Origin: QYOJ01 sp964449285
Lineage (GTDB): Bacteria > Bacteroidota > Bacteroidia > Bacteroidales > FEN-979
Reading direction: 5' to 3'
Assembly (NCBI GenBank): GCA_964449285.1
Contig: CAYUZX010000006.1
Location: 9,541 to 73,540 of the forward strand
Length of the DNA: 64,000 nt
Positions 51,090 through 59,390 of the stretch are shown in pieces. The notes under the pieces were generated by a model, which did no database searches, was not told the DNA's origin, and saw nothing but the letters and a program-made list of their open reading frames with translations. A program made the translations under genes and the position numbers. Within the stretch, counting starts at the first letter, position 1, and each line of letters starts with the position of its first letter.

Positions 51090-51659
51090 TCATCCGGCAT
51101 CCTGCATCCAGGTCCCTGCCAGTTCCCCGGCTTCTTTAATAGCTCTTGCCAGGACGTCGTTTACTACGATTCGGTCAAACCGGGAGGCATAGGTCATCTC
51201 CAGTTCCGCTTTGGCAATGCGTTTTTTCAGACTCTCTTCGCTGTCGGAACTCCGTTTCCGGAGCCGCTCTTCCAGGATATGAATTGATGGTGGCTGGATG
51301 AAGATTGCCAGCGCTGCTTCGCCGAAATGTTTTTTAAGGTTGACGCCACCTACCACATCTACATCGAACACAGGGACCTTCCCCGCTGCCCAGATCAGTT
51401 CCAGCTCAGACTTCAGGGTTCCGTAATAGCTGCCGGGATAGACCTCCTCCCACTCCACAAATTCATTCCGTTCAATCCTGCTTTTGAAATCATCCAACGA
51501 GATAAAATGGTAATCCTTTCCATCAATCTCGCTGCCCCGTATTGGACGGCTGCATGCCGATACCGAGAACTCCAGTCCGGGAATCTGCTTCAGAAGATGC
51601 TGTACGATCGTCGATTTTCCGGCGCCGGAGGGGGCTGATATGATGATGGCGCGAGTCAT
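51090..51659 (-). CDS. gmk: guanylate kinase
   Basis: A 189-residue enzyme that phosphorylates GMP to GDP. Features: IIISAPSGAGKSTIVQHLL (P-loop), FSVSACSRPIRGSEIDGKDYHFIS (GMP-binding; the usual TTR is ACSR here), FVEWEEVYPGSYYGTLKSE, VPVFDVDVVGGVNLK and RLRKRSSDSEESLKKRIAKAELEM. Its ATG overlaps the end of the upstream yicC-like gene by 4 bp, and nadD follows. A yicC-gmk-nadD order is common in Bacteroidota. Confidence 0.93.
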   Translation of the reverse strand: MTRAIIISAPSGAGKSTIVQHLLKQIPGLEFSVSACSRPIRGSEIDGKDYHFISLDDFKSRIERNEFVEWEEVYPGSYYGTLKSELELIWAAGKVPVFDVDVVGGVNLKKHFGEAALAIFIQPPSIHILEERLRKRSSDSEESLKKRIAKAELEMTYASRFDRIVVNDVLARAIKEAGELAGTWMQDAG

Positions 51660-52537
51660 AAAATATTTAATAGTTGTTCTTTTATTTTCTCCAGTTCGTC
51701 CTTCATCTGCACCACAATCTGCTGGATGCCGGCGTGTGAGGCTTTGGAGCCAAGAGTATTGATCTCACGGCCCATCTCCTGGCAGATGAATCCCAGCTTT
51801 TTCCCCTGCGACTCGGTCTCGTTTAGCGTCTCCAGGAAGTAATCGCAATGTTTTCGGAGCCTCACCTTCTCTTCTGTGAAGTCCATCTTCTCGAGGTAGT
51901 AGATCAACTCCTGCTCAAACCGGTTTGAATCGGCCTGGGCTGCACCGTTATTCGCCAGAAACTGATCCAGCGCTTTCTGGAGGTTGTTGCGGACCATCTC
52001 TTTGCGCTCTCCATCCAGTGGTTCAATAGCGGTCAGCAGATTAACGATGCTCTCCACTCGCTTCACCATGTCGTCCTGAAGCACATTGCCCTCTAGCTCC
52101 CGAAAGCGCTCCACCGCTACCAGGGCTTCTTCCAGCTCTGAGCGAATGATTTCCCACTGCTGGGGGTCGATCTCTTCGCGGTCCGACTGAAGGATGTCGG
52201 GCATCCGCATCACAAGGGGAAGTAACCCCTCCGGATTCTCTTCACTGAAATCCAGCTGGAGCTCTTTCAATGCTTCGTAGTAACGATGTGCCAGTGCTTT
52301 GTTCAGCGTATAACTGAGTTTATCGCCCGTAGACTCAACAGAAATAAAAAGGTCAATTTTTCCGCGCTGAAGGGAGGAGAGGCGGGTACGGATTTCCAAC
52401 TCCTTCTCGCGGAACCACAAGGGAATCTTTACATTCATGTCGATCCCTTTGCTGTTCAGCGCCTTGATCTCAATAGTAATTTGTTTCCCGGGGAGCTCCG
52501 CTACCGCTTTGCCGTATCCGGTCATCGATTTGATCAT
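51656..52537 (-). CDS. YicC family endoribonuclease-like protein
   Basis: A 293-residue protein of the YicC/YloC family: MIKSMTGYGKA at the N-terminus, IEIKALNSKGIDMNVKIP, LFISVESTGDKLSYTLN, and the C-terminal hallmark RKHCDYFLETLNETESQGKKLGFICQEMGREINTLGSKA. E. coli YicC is reported as an endoribonuclease. It overlaps gmk by 4 bp and so is translationally coupled to it. Confidence 0.9.
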   Translation of the reverse strand: MIKSMTGYGKAVAELPGKQITIEIKALNSKGIDMNVKIPLWFREKELEIRTRLSSLQRGKIDLFISVESTGDKLSYTLNKALAHRYYEALKELQLDFSEENPEGLLPLVMRMPDILQSDREEIDPQQWEIIRSELEEALVAVERFRELEGNVLQDDMVKRVESIVNLLTAIEPLDGERKEMVRNNLQKALDQFLANNGAAQADSNRFEQELIYYLEKMDFTEEKVRLRKHCDYFLETLNETESQGKKLGFICQEMGREINTLGSKASHAGIQQIVVQMKDELEKIKEQLLNIL

Positions 52538-52553
52538 ACCAGCCTATTTCAGG

Positions 52554-52561
52554 CAAAGCTA
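52554..52561 (-). promoter_or_regulatory. TAGCTTTG -7 box upstream of yicC-gmk-nadD
   Basis: A TAnnTTTG match on the minus strand, 17 bp before the yicC-type start codon. Confidence 0.45.
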
Positions 52562-52588
52562 CAAAAAATCGTTGCTTCGGTAAAGCTG

Positions 52589-52619
52589 TTGCAGGGATTG
52601 AACTATTTTTATAATTTTG
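52589..52619 (+). promoter_or_regulatory. promoter for the phospholipase D gene
   Basis: TTG (52589-52591), a 20-bp spacer and TAATTTTG (52612-52619). The -7 box is perfect and the -33 is one base short of TTTG. It lies about 40 bp before the start codon. Confidence 0.5.
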
Positions 52620-52659
52620 GTTAGTCGTTGAATTTGAGAAATTTACCCGTTTAGCCGTG

Positions 52660-53724
52660 ATGAAGTACTTGGTGATTGATGATGCTTTGAAGCTTTATAA
52701 TCTGATGCTCAATGATATAGAGAAAGCTTCGTCTTATATCTACCTGGAGACATACAAGTTTTCCAACGATCACATGGGAATCAAATTCAAGGATGCCCTC
52801 ACGCAGAAAGCGAGGAAGGGGGTTATTGTGAAGATACTGATCGACTCCTGGGGGCGGGGGCCGGTTTCAGAGACCTTTTTTACCGAACTGATCGAGCTGG
52901 GTGGGGAGGTGAAGTTTTTTGAAAAGATCAAGATCAGTTCCGACCTGTTCACCCGAGGGCATCGCCGCGATCACAGGAAGATCCTGGTGATCGACGATGA
53001 GATTTCATACATCGGCTCGGCCAATATCACCGGATACAACCTTAACTGGAGGGAGCTGGTGCTCCGTTTCAAAGGGGAGATCACCCCCACCTTCAGAAAA
53101 ATTTTCGAGCAGAACTTTGAAGCCTTCAATCCTTATTATATCAAGGATAAGATGAGCTACAGCCGGACGATGAAGTTTGAGGATTACGAGATTGTCAGGG
53201 ATGTCCCTTCCATTCCGCTTCAGCGCCTTAAGAAAAAATATACACAACTAATCCGCAGTGCCAAGAGTTGTGTGCTGATTGAGACCCCCTATTTCCTTCC
53301 CGGATTTTTATTACGGAAAGCCCTGATGGATGCAGGCAAGCGTGGGGTGAACGTGCGGGTGATCATGCCCAGGCATTCCGATGTGCGGATGGTAGACATC
53401 CTCCGGAACAAATACTTTGGGATGATGCACAAGAGTAACGTTGAGCTCCTCTTCTACACCCCGCACAACCTGCACGCCAAGCTGATGATCATTGACCAGA
53501 AGGTTTTCTCCATCTCCTCGGCCAACTTTGATTACAGGAGCTTCCGCTATCAGTACGAAATTGCGCTGATAGGCCATGAGCCGGAAATCCTGAAACAGCT
53601 GGATGCCCATGTAAAGGAGACACTCCGTAATTCAGAAGCGTTTGATTACCTCCGCTGGATGAACCGCCCCAAAATCGAGAAGATTTTTGAATACATCTTT
53701 CTACCGTTTCGACATCTTTTTTGA
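52660..53724 (+). CDS. phospholipase D-family protein (cardiolipin synthase-like)
   Basis: About 354 residues from ATG 52660; a GTG at 52657 is an alternative start. It has two HKD motifs: DHRKILVIDDEISYIGSANITG (about residue 108) and LHAKLMIIDQKVFSISSANFDYR (about 270), with ETYKFSNDHMGIKFKDAL before the first. There is no membrane helix at the N-terminus, unlike classical ClsA. In known members these motifs join or exchange phosphatidyl groups, making cardiolipin. Its 3' end overlaps the convergent EamA gene by 79 bp, an unusually long overlap. Confidence 0.85.
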   Translation: MKYLVIDDALKLYNLMLNDIEKASSYIYLETYKFSNDHMGIKFKDALTQKARKGVIVKILIDSWGRGPVSETFFTELIELGGEVKFFEKIKISSDLFTRGHRRDHRKILVIDDEISYIGSANITGYNLNWRELVLRFKGEITPTFRKIFEQNFEAFNPYYIKDKMSYSRTMKFEDYEIVRDVPSIPLQRLKKKYTQLIRSAKSCVLIETPYFLPGFLLRKALMDAGKRGVNVRVIMPRHSDVRMVDILRNKYFGMMHKSNVELLFYTPHNLHAKLMIIDQKVFSISSANFDYRSFRYQYEIALIGHEPEILKQLDAHVKETLRNSEAFDYLRWMNRPKIEKIFEYIFLPFRHLF

Positions 53725-54614
53725 CCCCCCGGATCCTCCTTCCGACTTGTCACCATGTATACCCCTGTAAAGATCAGCATCGCAGCAAGCACTTTCGGCA
53801 GGGTGATTCGCTCCATCCCTATTGAGACCGATGAAACTGCTGCAAGCACGGGTTGCAGGTACGTGTAGTAGCTTACCGCTGTGGGCGTGAGGATGTTGAG
53901 GGAGAAGTTGATCATCAGGTAGACCAGAAAGGTAGTAAGCACAATGATGTAAAAAAGGGCGCTCCATGCGTACCAGTCGAAATTGGCAAATGAGATGGAG
54001 AGCATCGACCGGGCCGACAGTGGGATAACGAAGATGAACCCGAAAAAGGAGACCCATTTCAGGATGGTAACAGTATGGTACTTCACAAGGAGAGGCTTGA
54101 GGAGCACCAGGTAAAGTGAGTAACAAACCATATTCATCAGGACCAGCACATTGCCAAGAGCTGTTTGTCCGCCAAACTGTAGGTGTCTGCCCCACAGGAT
54201 CAGGATCAGCGCACCCGACATCCCCAGCAGGATACCCCCTGTTTTGCGGAAGGTCACCTTTTCGCGGATGATGATGCTGGCGAGGATCAGTACCATGATG
54301 GGATTGGTGACATGGATGATGGAGGCATCAACAGGGGTGGTGAGATTCAGTCCGGCATAAAAAAGGGTGATGTTGAGTGTAAATCCCACCAATCCGCAAA
54401 GAGCCAGCATCAGCAGGTCGCGGCGCTCCACCTTCTCGCGGATGAAGAGCCGCTGAAACACCCAGAAGAGGATCATCCCGCCCAGCAGCCGGATGAAGAC
54501 CATCTGCAAGGGAGTGAGGTATGCTGGCATCATGCTTTTAGCGATGCTGTAATGGAGTCCAAAGATAATCGAGACTCCGAGCATGGAAAGGTGCGCTTTG
54601 GCAATACGCGACAT
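53646..54614 (-). CDS. EamA/DMT-family transporter
   Basis: About 322 residues. ATG 54614 (MSRIAKAHLSML) was preferred over the reading from 54635. It has ten hydrophobic helices in two EamA repeats (LGVSIIFGLHYSIAKSMMP, FIRLLGGMILFW, DASIIHVTNPIMVLILASII and, in the second half, TPTAVSYYTYLQPVLAAVSS). It is probably a metabolite exporter with unknown substrate. The charged C-terminal tail (about 26 residues) is encoded antisense to the phospholipase D gene. Confidence 0.82.
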   Translation of the reverse strand: MSRIAKAHLSMLGVSIIFGLHYSIAKSMMPAYLTPLQMVFIRLLGGMILFWVFQRLFIREKVERRDLLMLALCGLVGFTLNITLFYAGLNLTTPVDASIIHVTNPIMVLILASIIIREKVTFRKTGGILLGMSGALILILWGRHLQFGGQTALGNVLVLMNMVCYSLYLVLLKPLLVKYHTVTILKWVSFFGFIFVIPLSARSMLSISFANFDWYAWSALFYIIVLTTFLVYLMINFSLNILTPTAVSYYTYLQPVLAAVSSVSIGMERITLPKVLAAMLIFTGVYMVTSRKEDPGGQKRCRNGRKMYSKIFSILGRFIQRR

Positions 54615-54654
54615 GGCATGGATAAATTGAGGCAAAAGTAGTGAGATAAATAAG

Positions 54655-54682
54655 AATTAAGTGAATTATGAATTACGAATTA
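54655..54682. repeat. ATTACGA-type heptamer repeat
   Basis: Units GTGAATT, ATGAATT and ACGAATT occur in tandem upstream of the hsp20 gene. Confidence 0.55.
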
Positions 54683-54695
54683 AAATCAGCGAATA

Positions 54696-54740
54696 GCGTC
54701 ATTTTGACAGTGTTAACGCCTGTTCGAACGCCATTTTGAC
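54696..54740 (+). promoter_or_regulatory. direct repeat CATTTTGAC, candidate operator for hsp20
   Basis: Two copies of CATTTTGAC (54700-54708 and 54732-54740) are spaced 32 bp apart, about three helical turns. Both are preceded by a GCGT/ACGC-like context. They lie about 100 bp upstream of the hsp20 start. This is a possible heat-shock or stress regulator site by position only. Confidence 0.35.
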
Positions 54741-54839
54741 GACATCATCAGAATTTTTTCGTATCTTGATCCCCGGTACAAAAGTTGATCAACACCATGC
54801 AAAACAAATTGTTCATCAAAAAATATGGAGGACCAAACT

Positions 54840-55265
54840 ATGGCAATTATCAGATGGCAACAGAAAAATCCGTTAGCCGACATCGTTTCAAATTTTTTCG
54901 ATGCTGACTACGCTGATTTCTTCGGCAAACGCGCTTTTGACCCTTCAGCCAACATCATTGAGAAACCTACTGGTTTTGAGCTTGAAATTGCAGCTCCCGG
55001 ATTGAAAAAGGAAGATTTCGACATCAACCTTGAGAACTCAGTACTAACGATCTCTTCAGAGATTGAAGATGAGAAACGGGAAGAGGGGAAAAACTACACG
55101 CGCAAAGAGTTTTATTTCGGATCATTCAGTCGTTCCTTTACCTTGCCGAAGTCGGTTGATACTGAGAAGATCAAAGCTGATTATACCAATGGCATCCTTA
55201 AGATCGATCTGCCGAAGCGGGCCGAAGCTGAGCTGGAGAGTAAAAAAGAGATCAAAATCTCCTGA
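54840..55265 (+). CDS. Hsp20/alpha-crystallin family small heat shock protein
   Basis: About 141 residues from ATG 54840. This start has a strong GGAGGA ribosome-binding site 8 bp upstream, rare in this window; the in-frame ATG at 54825 is part of that site region. The alpha-crystallin domain is complete: NIIEKPTGFELEIAAPGLKKEDFDINLENSVLTISSE, then YTRKEFYFGSFSRSFTLPKSVD and YTNGILKIDLPKR, with C-terminal IKIS as a form of the I-x-I/V tail. It is an ATP-independent holdase for unfolded proteins in the cytoplasm. Confidence 0.93.
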   Translation: MAIIRWQQKNPLADIVSNFFDADYADFFGKRAFDPSANIIEKPTGFELEIAAPGLKKEDFDINLENSVLTISSEIEDEKREEGKNYTRKEFYFGSFSRSFTLPKSVDTEKIKADYTNGILKIDLPKRAEAELESKKEIKIS

Positions 55266-55297
55266 GATGATCAATGCTCCTCTATGGATCTTATCCA

Positions 55298-56806
55298 TTA
55301 TCCGCAGTGCAGGAATCGATTCACCAGTTTGATCACCTCTTTTTCGCTTTCGCGGATATCTGTTCGGAGGTGCTGGTCGTCGAAACTTTTCAGTTTGCCG
55401 ATGATTCCGTCGAGAATCTTTTTCGGAAATACTCCTTTTGTCTGGTAAATGGTGCGCTGCGCTTCCAGCGCCTCGGCTGACTCCCAGCATGAGGTGGGTA
55501 GGTGGTCCAGCTCGTTGACTCTATTCTTGTACTTTTCGTCGAAGATGTTGACGTCGACATAGGTCTTTTGCGCGAACTCCAGCCCATTGTTCATCTCCAG
55601 CCCGTGCCGTGCCGCTACGGCGAGACCGGCGAAGAGGAGGTAAACATCGGCCGACCCGTCGGGACAGCGAAACTCCACGGTTTGCTTGTCGCTGAAGCTA
55701 TTCTGGCTGGTTGCTTCCAGTGGGTTGGCATTCAATAGCATGTTTTGTCGTGAGCCGGTCCATCCAAGTGGCACACGAACCAGCACAGAGCGGTTTCTGT
55801 CGCCCCAGCAGATGGTGGTAGGAGCTTCCTGGTGTGGAACCAGCCTGAAGTAGGAGGTTGGGATGGTATTCCCGAAAGCGGTGAGCGAACGTGCCATGGT
55901 GAGGTACCCGGCAATCGCTTTCCGCGCCGGATCCGACAATTTCCCTTTGTCAATCATCACGCTCTTACCGTTCTTCAACAACCGGGTGTGGATGTGCATC
56001 CCGCTACCTGCTTTTCCGGTAGTGATCTTAGGGGCAAATGTTACCGTAACCCCATGTTTGTAAGCCAGCGAGCGGAGGATCCACTTCGCGATCAGCAGCT
56101 GTTCGGCCGCATCTTCCAGCTTTACCGGCATGAATTCGATCTCGTTCTGTTCATACAACAATCCCGATTCGGTAAACGTGCCAACTTCAGAATGGCCGTA
56201 TTTGATGAAGCCTCCACAATGTGCAATCGCCTGCATCGCTTCGGTGCGAAGCCCTTCCCACTTGCAGAAAGGGGCAGATTCGTGGTACCCGCGCTGGTCG
56301 GCTGCTTCGTAAAGGGAATCCTTTTCGCTGATCACGTAATACTCCAACTCGCCCATCACCTCGAAGTCGAGACCAGAGGAGCTTTTCAGCGATTGATGAG
56401 CCTTACGCATGATATACTCGGGAGAGCTCTCAAAGGGGTTTCCATCTTTATCATAATACGAGCAGAGGATATCCAGGGCCGGAATCTCCGAAAAGGGGTT
56501 GAGAAATGAGGTCCGGTAGCGGGGGATGACATAGAGATCAGATGAGCCGGTTTCCACATAGTGCGGAAAGAGGCTGGAGCCATCCACCCGCTCGCCGGCG
56601 CTGAGAATGTTCTCCAGGTGCTCGCGGCTCTTGATGATGAAATTCAGCGTCTTCAGCCTCCCATCGGCTCCGGCATACCGGAAGTTGACCATCTGGATTC
56701 CGTTGGCTTCAATGAAACGGACCAGGTCGTCCCGGGTAAAATCGTCGGAGGGTTTGTCGAGATAACGAATCAGCGGGTTGGGATTCAGGACTACAGCATC
56801 GTTCAT
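55298..56806 (-). CDS. type I glutamine synthetase family protein
   Basis: A 502-residue GS-I type enzyme. The N-terminal beta-grasp domain includes VNFRYAGADGRLKTLNFI and ERVDGSSLF. The catalytic domain has GELEYYVI, YEQNEIEFMPV, TFAPKITTGKAGSGMHIHTRL, YFRLVPHQEAPT, CWGDRNRSVLVRVP and VEFRCPDGSADVYLLFAGL. The key Glu and Arg residues appear to be in place. Family members ligate ammonia to glutamate, though some GS-I paralogues act on other amines. It is monocistronic and divergent from terC. Confidence 0.85.
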   Translation of the reverse strand: MNDAVVLNPNPLIRYLDKPSDDFTRDDLVRFIEANGIQMVNFRYAGADGRLKTLNFIIKSREHLENILSAGERVDGSSLFPHYVETGSSDLYVIPRYRTSFLNPFSEIPALDILCSYYDKDGNPFESSPEYIMRKAHQSLKSSSGLDFEVMGELEYYVISEKDSLYEAADQRGYHESAPFCKWEGLRTEAMQAIAHCGGFIKYGHSEVGTFTESGLLYEQNEIEFMPVKLEDAAEQLLIAKWILRSLAYKHGVTVTFAPKITTGKAGSGMHIHTRLLKNGKSVMIDKGKLSDPARKAIAGYLTMARSLTAFGNTIPTSYFRLVPHQEAPTTICWGDRNRSVLVRVPLGWTGSRQNMLLNANPLEATSQNSFSDKQTVEFRCPDGSADVYLLFAGLAVAARHGLEMNNGLEFAQKTYVDVNIFDEKYKNRVNELDHLPTSCWESAEALEAQRTIYQTKGVFPKKILDGIIGKLKSFDDQHLRTDIRESEKEVIKLVNRFLHCG

Positions 56807-56837
56807 AACACGTGGTTTCTTATCGTTGAAGGGGGTA

Positions 56838-56845
56838 CAAAAGTA
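56838..56845 (-). promoter_or_regulatory. TACTTTTG -7 box upstream of glutamine synthetase
   Basis: A TAnnTTTG match on the minus strand, 32 bp before the start at 56806. No TTTG is present at the -33 position. Confidence 0.45.
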
Positions 56846-56869
56846 AGAATTTTATATTATTTTTGAACC

Positions 56870-57949
56870 ATGGCCCCATCGCTGAACGAAGTCATCTTCT
56901 TTTCGCTCTTTTTGCTCTTCATCTTCCTGATGCTGGCGCTCGACCTGGGTGTGTTCAGCAAGCACGCGCACAAGCCGAAGTTTAAAGAAGCTCTTATCTG
57001 GACAGGGGTGTGGGTTACAATATCACTCCTGTTTTATGGATTCCTTAACCATTTCGGGAACATCCTGCACGGGCTGGACTCGGCGGAAGCCGTTGCGGCC
57101 AAGGTAAGCGAGTACCACCACCCCATCAAACTACTCGAAGGAATTTCCGACGAGGTGGCTATTGGCTTGTACAACAACAATCTGGCTCTCGAATACCTTA
57201 CCGGTTACCTCATCGAGTATTCCCTCTCCGTGGACAATGTTTTTGTGATCATCCTGATCTTTCTCTCCTTTAACGTAAAGCAGCAGTACTACAAGAAGGT
57301 GCTTTTCTGGGGCATTCTGGGAGCGGTGGTGATGCGCTTCATCTTCATCTTTGCCGCCAGTGCACTGCTGCACTATTTTGAATGGCTCTTTGTGGTCTTT
57401 GGTGCATTATTAATCCTCCTGGGGGCCAAAATGGGTTATGATTTCATCTTTCACCGTCACAAAACCACCATCGATACCAAGCATCATCCGGTTGTCCGGT
57501 TTGCCTCCCGCTGGTTCTCCGTTACACGGGAAGATCACGGCGAGAAGTTCTGGGTGAGGCGCCAGGGGAAGATTGTCCTGACCCCCCTCTTTGTCGTTCT
57601 TCTCATCATTGAATTCTCCGATGTGCTCTTTGCCGTAGATTCTGTCCCCGCAGTCTTCTCAGTCACGAAAGACCCTTATATCGTTTTCTTCTCGAATATT
57701 TTTGCCATCCTGGGATTGCGGTCGCTCTTTTTCCTGGTGATGAACGTCATGAACCGGTTTGAAACGCTTAAAGTAGGCCTGGCCGTGCTGCTTGCCTTTG
57801 TGGGTGTCAAGATGATCCTGAATCACTTCCAATTGATGGCGCTAACAACCAGAGATTCCCTGCTGATCATCCTGGGCATCCTGGCAGCAAGCATCCTGGC
57901 ATCCGTGGTGCTGAACTTTTTCCGAAAAAAAACAACCAAACCCGATTAA
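56870..57949 (+). CDS. TerC/Alx-family integral membrane protein
   Basis: A 359-residue protein with about nine hydrophobic helices and the TerC signature: LALDLGVFSKHAHKPKFKEAL, YLTGYLIEYSLSVDNVFVIILIF, IEFSDVLFAVDSVPAVFSVT and FSNIFAILGLRSLFFLV. The conserved acidic residues (SVDN, FSD, AVDS) are thought to bind metal. Relatives such as Alx are linked to manganese export and TerC to tellurite resistance. It is followed 10 bp later by the cheR-like gene. Confidence 0.88.
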   Translation: MAPSLNEVIFFSLFLLFIFLMLALDLGVFSKHAHKPKFKEALIWTGVWVTISLLFYGFLNHFGNILHGLDSAEAVAAKVSEYHHPIKLLEGISDEVAIGLYNNNLALEYLTGYLIEYSLSVDNVFVIILIFLSFNVKQQYYKKVLFWGILGAVVMRFIFIFAASALLHYFEWLFVVFGALLILLGAKMGYDFIFHRHKTTIDTKHHPVVRFASRWFSVTREDHGEKFWVRRQGKIVLTPLFVVLLIIEFSDVLFAVDSVPAVFSVTKDPYIVFFSNIFAILGLRSLFFLVMNVMNRFETLKVGLAVLLAFVGVKMILNHFQLMALTTRDSLLIILGILAASILASVVLNFFRKKTTKPD

Positions 57950-57959
57950 ATCCAACTCG

Positions 57960-58805
57960 TTGAAAAAGAAAGAGGAAGAGTTACAGGAGAACCAGGAGAT
58001 AGAGATCAGGTTACTGATTGAGGCGCTATTCCAGAAATATGGTTTTGATTTTAGAAACTACTCTCAGGCCCATCTCAAGCGGCGTATCATGAACCGTTTT
58101 CAGATATCGGGATTGAATTCCATTACGGAGATGACCCACAAGGCGATCTATGACAGCACATTTACTGACCAGTTGCTGATGGATCTCTCCATCACCGTTA
58201 CCGAGATGTTCAGGGATCCCAGCTTTTACAAGGCGTTGAGACAAAGTGTGATACCCGTTCTAAGAACCTATCCCCATGTGAAGATCTGGCATGCCGGATG
58301 TGCCAGCGGTGAAGAGGTTTACTCCATGGCTATCATACTGAAGGAGGAGGGACTGCTACACAAAACCCAGATCTACGCCACCGATTTCAACCCACTGATC
58401 ATACGGCATGCAAAACGGGCACAGTACCTGTTCAGCCGAATCAAGGAGTTCACTGTGAGTTACCAGAAAGCGGGAGGAAAGCGCTCCTTTTCCGACTATT
58501 ATACCGCCAATGATGAAACGGCTACCCTGAACGATTCACTCAAGAAGAATATCGTCTTTGCTAACCACAATCTTGTAACGGATAGTGTTTTCGCAGAGAT
58601 GAACCTGGTCGTTTGCCGGAATGTGCTGATCTATTTCGACAAGCAGTTGCAAGAAAGGGTAATCGAACTTTTTATGGAGTCTCTCCCCGGAGGGGGATTT
58701 CTCTGCCTCGGTTCCAAGGAAAACCTCCAGTTTTCATCGCATTTTAATGCATTTGAACCGGTTATTGATAAGGAAAGAATATATATAAAGAAATATTCTT
58801 CGTAA
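57960..58805 (+). CDS. CheR-type protein-glutamate methyltransferase
   Basis: A 281-residue SAM-dependent methyltransferase. The start appears to be TTG at 57960. The N-terminal CheR helical domain (YGFDFRNYSQAHLKRRIMNRF, ITVTEMFRDPSFYKALR) is followed by the Rossmann part (IWHAGCASGEEVYSMAIIL, YATDFNP, VVCRNVLIYFDKQLQERV, GGGFLCLGSKENL). No chemoreceptor or CheA gene is present here, so the target is unknown. It is directly followed by a CheB-type esterase and a hybrid kinase. Confidence 0.87.
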   Translation: MKKKEEELQENQEIEIRLLIEALFQKYGFDFRNYSQAHLKRRIMNRFQISGLNSITEMTHKAIYDSTFTDQLLMDLSITVTEMFRDPSFYKALRQSVIPVLRTYPHVKIWHAGCASGEEVYSMAIILKEEGLLHKTQIYATDFNPLIIRHAKRAQYLFSRIKEFTVSYQKAGGKRSFSDYYTANDETATLNDSLKKNIVFANHNLVTDSVFAEMNLVVCRNVLIYFDKQLQERVIELFMESLPGGGFLCLGSKENLQFSSHFNAFEPVIDKERIYIKKYSS

Positions 58806-58817
58806 TTTTATACGTTG

Positions 58818-59390
58818 GTGGGAGCGAAAAAAACGTATCAAGCGGTTGTAATCGGATCTTCGGCAGGCGGACTGAATGCCCTGAAGACCATCTTCGGGGC
58901 GCTCGACAAGCGGTTCCCGTTACCAATGATCGTGGTGCAACATATGAGTCCTGATGCCGACAACTACCTCTCTTCATTTCTTAACAGCATGAAGAAGATC
59001 AGGGTGAAGGAGGCTGATGAGAAGGAAATTCCACAGGCCGGGGTAGCCTATATAGCGCCTCCGAACTACCACCTGCTGATGGAGCATGACCACTCGTTTA
59101 CCCTAACGGTGGGAGAGCGGGTGAACTACGCCAGACCGTCGATCGACATACTGTTTGAGACAGCGGCCGAAGCATACGGTGATGGACTGATCGGCATCAT
59201 CCTGACAGGTGCCAACAACGATGGCAGTACCGGGCTGAAAAAGATTAAAGAGATGGGAGGCATCGCCATTGTACAGGATCCGGACGAGGCAGAATCGGAT
59301 TCGATGCCACGGTCGGCGCTGGAAACAACAAAGCCCGACCACGTGCTTACGTTGAAAGAGATTGCAAACTTCTTGAACTCACTGATATGA
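58818..59390 (+). CDS. CheB-type methylesterase domain protein (no receiver domain)
   Basis: About 190 residues from GTG 58818; TTG 58815 is an alternative start. It contains only the CheB catalytic domain: AVVIGSSAGGLNALKTI (catalytic Ser), MIVVQHMSPDA (catalytic His), LTGANNDGSTGLKKIKEMGG (catalytic Asp) and MPRSALETTKPDHVL. The N-terminal receiver domain of classical CheB is absent, so activity control must come from elsewhere, perhaps from the coupled hybrid kinase. Its TGA overlaps the next ATG (ATGA at 59387). Confidence 0.86.
   Translation: MGAKKTYQAVVIGSSAGGLNALKTIFGALDKRFPLPMIVVQHMSPDADNYLSSFLNSMKKIRVKEADEKEIPQAGVAYIAPPNYHLLMEHDHSFTLTVGERVNYARPSIDILFETAAEAYGDGLIGIILTGANNDGSTGLKKIKEMGGIAIVQDPDEAESDSMPRSALETTKPDHVLTLKEIANFLNSLI

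Noticed and set aside
55832..56509. 225-codon rightward ORF opposite glutamine synthetase
   Set aside because: It is an antisense shadow; the family motifs are on the minus strand.
56858..56865. TATTTTTG -7 box just before terC
   Set aside because: It lies only 5 bp before the start codon, so transcription would begin at or inside the ATG; likely a chance match in an AT-rich stretch.
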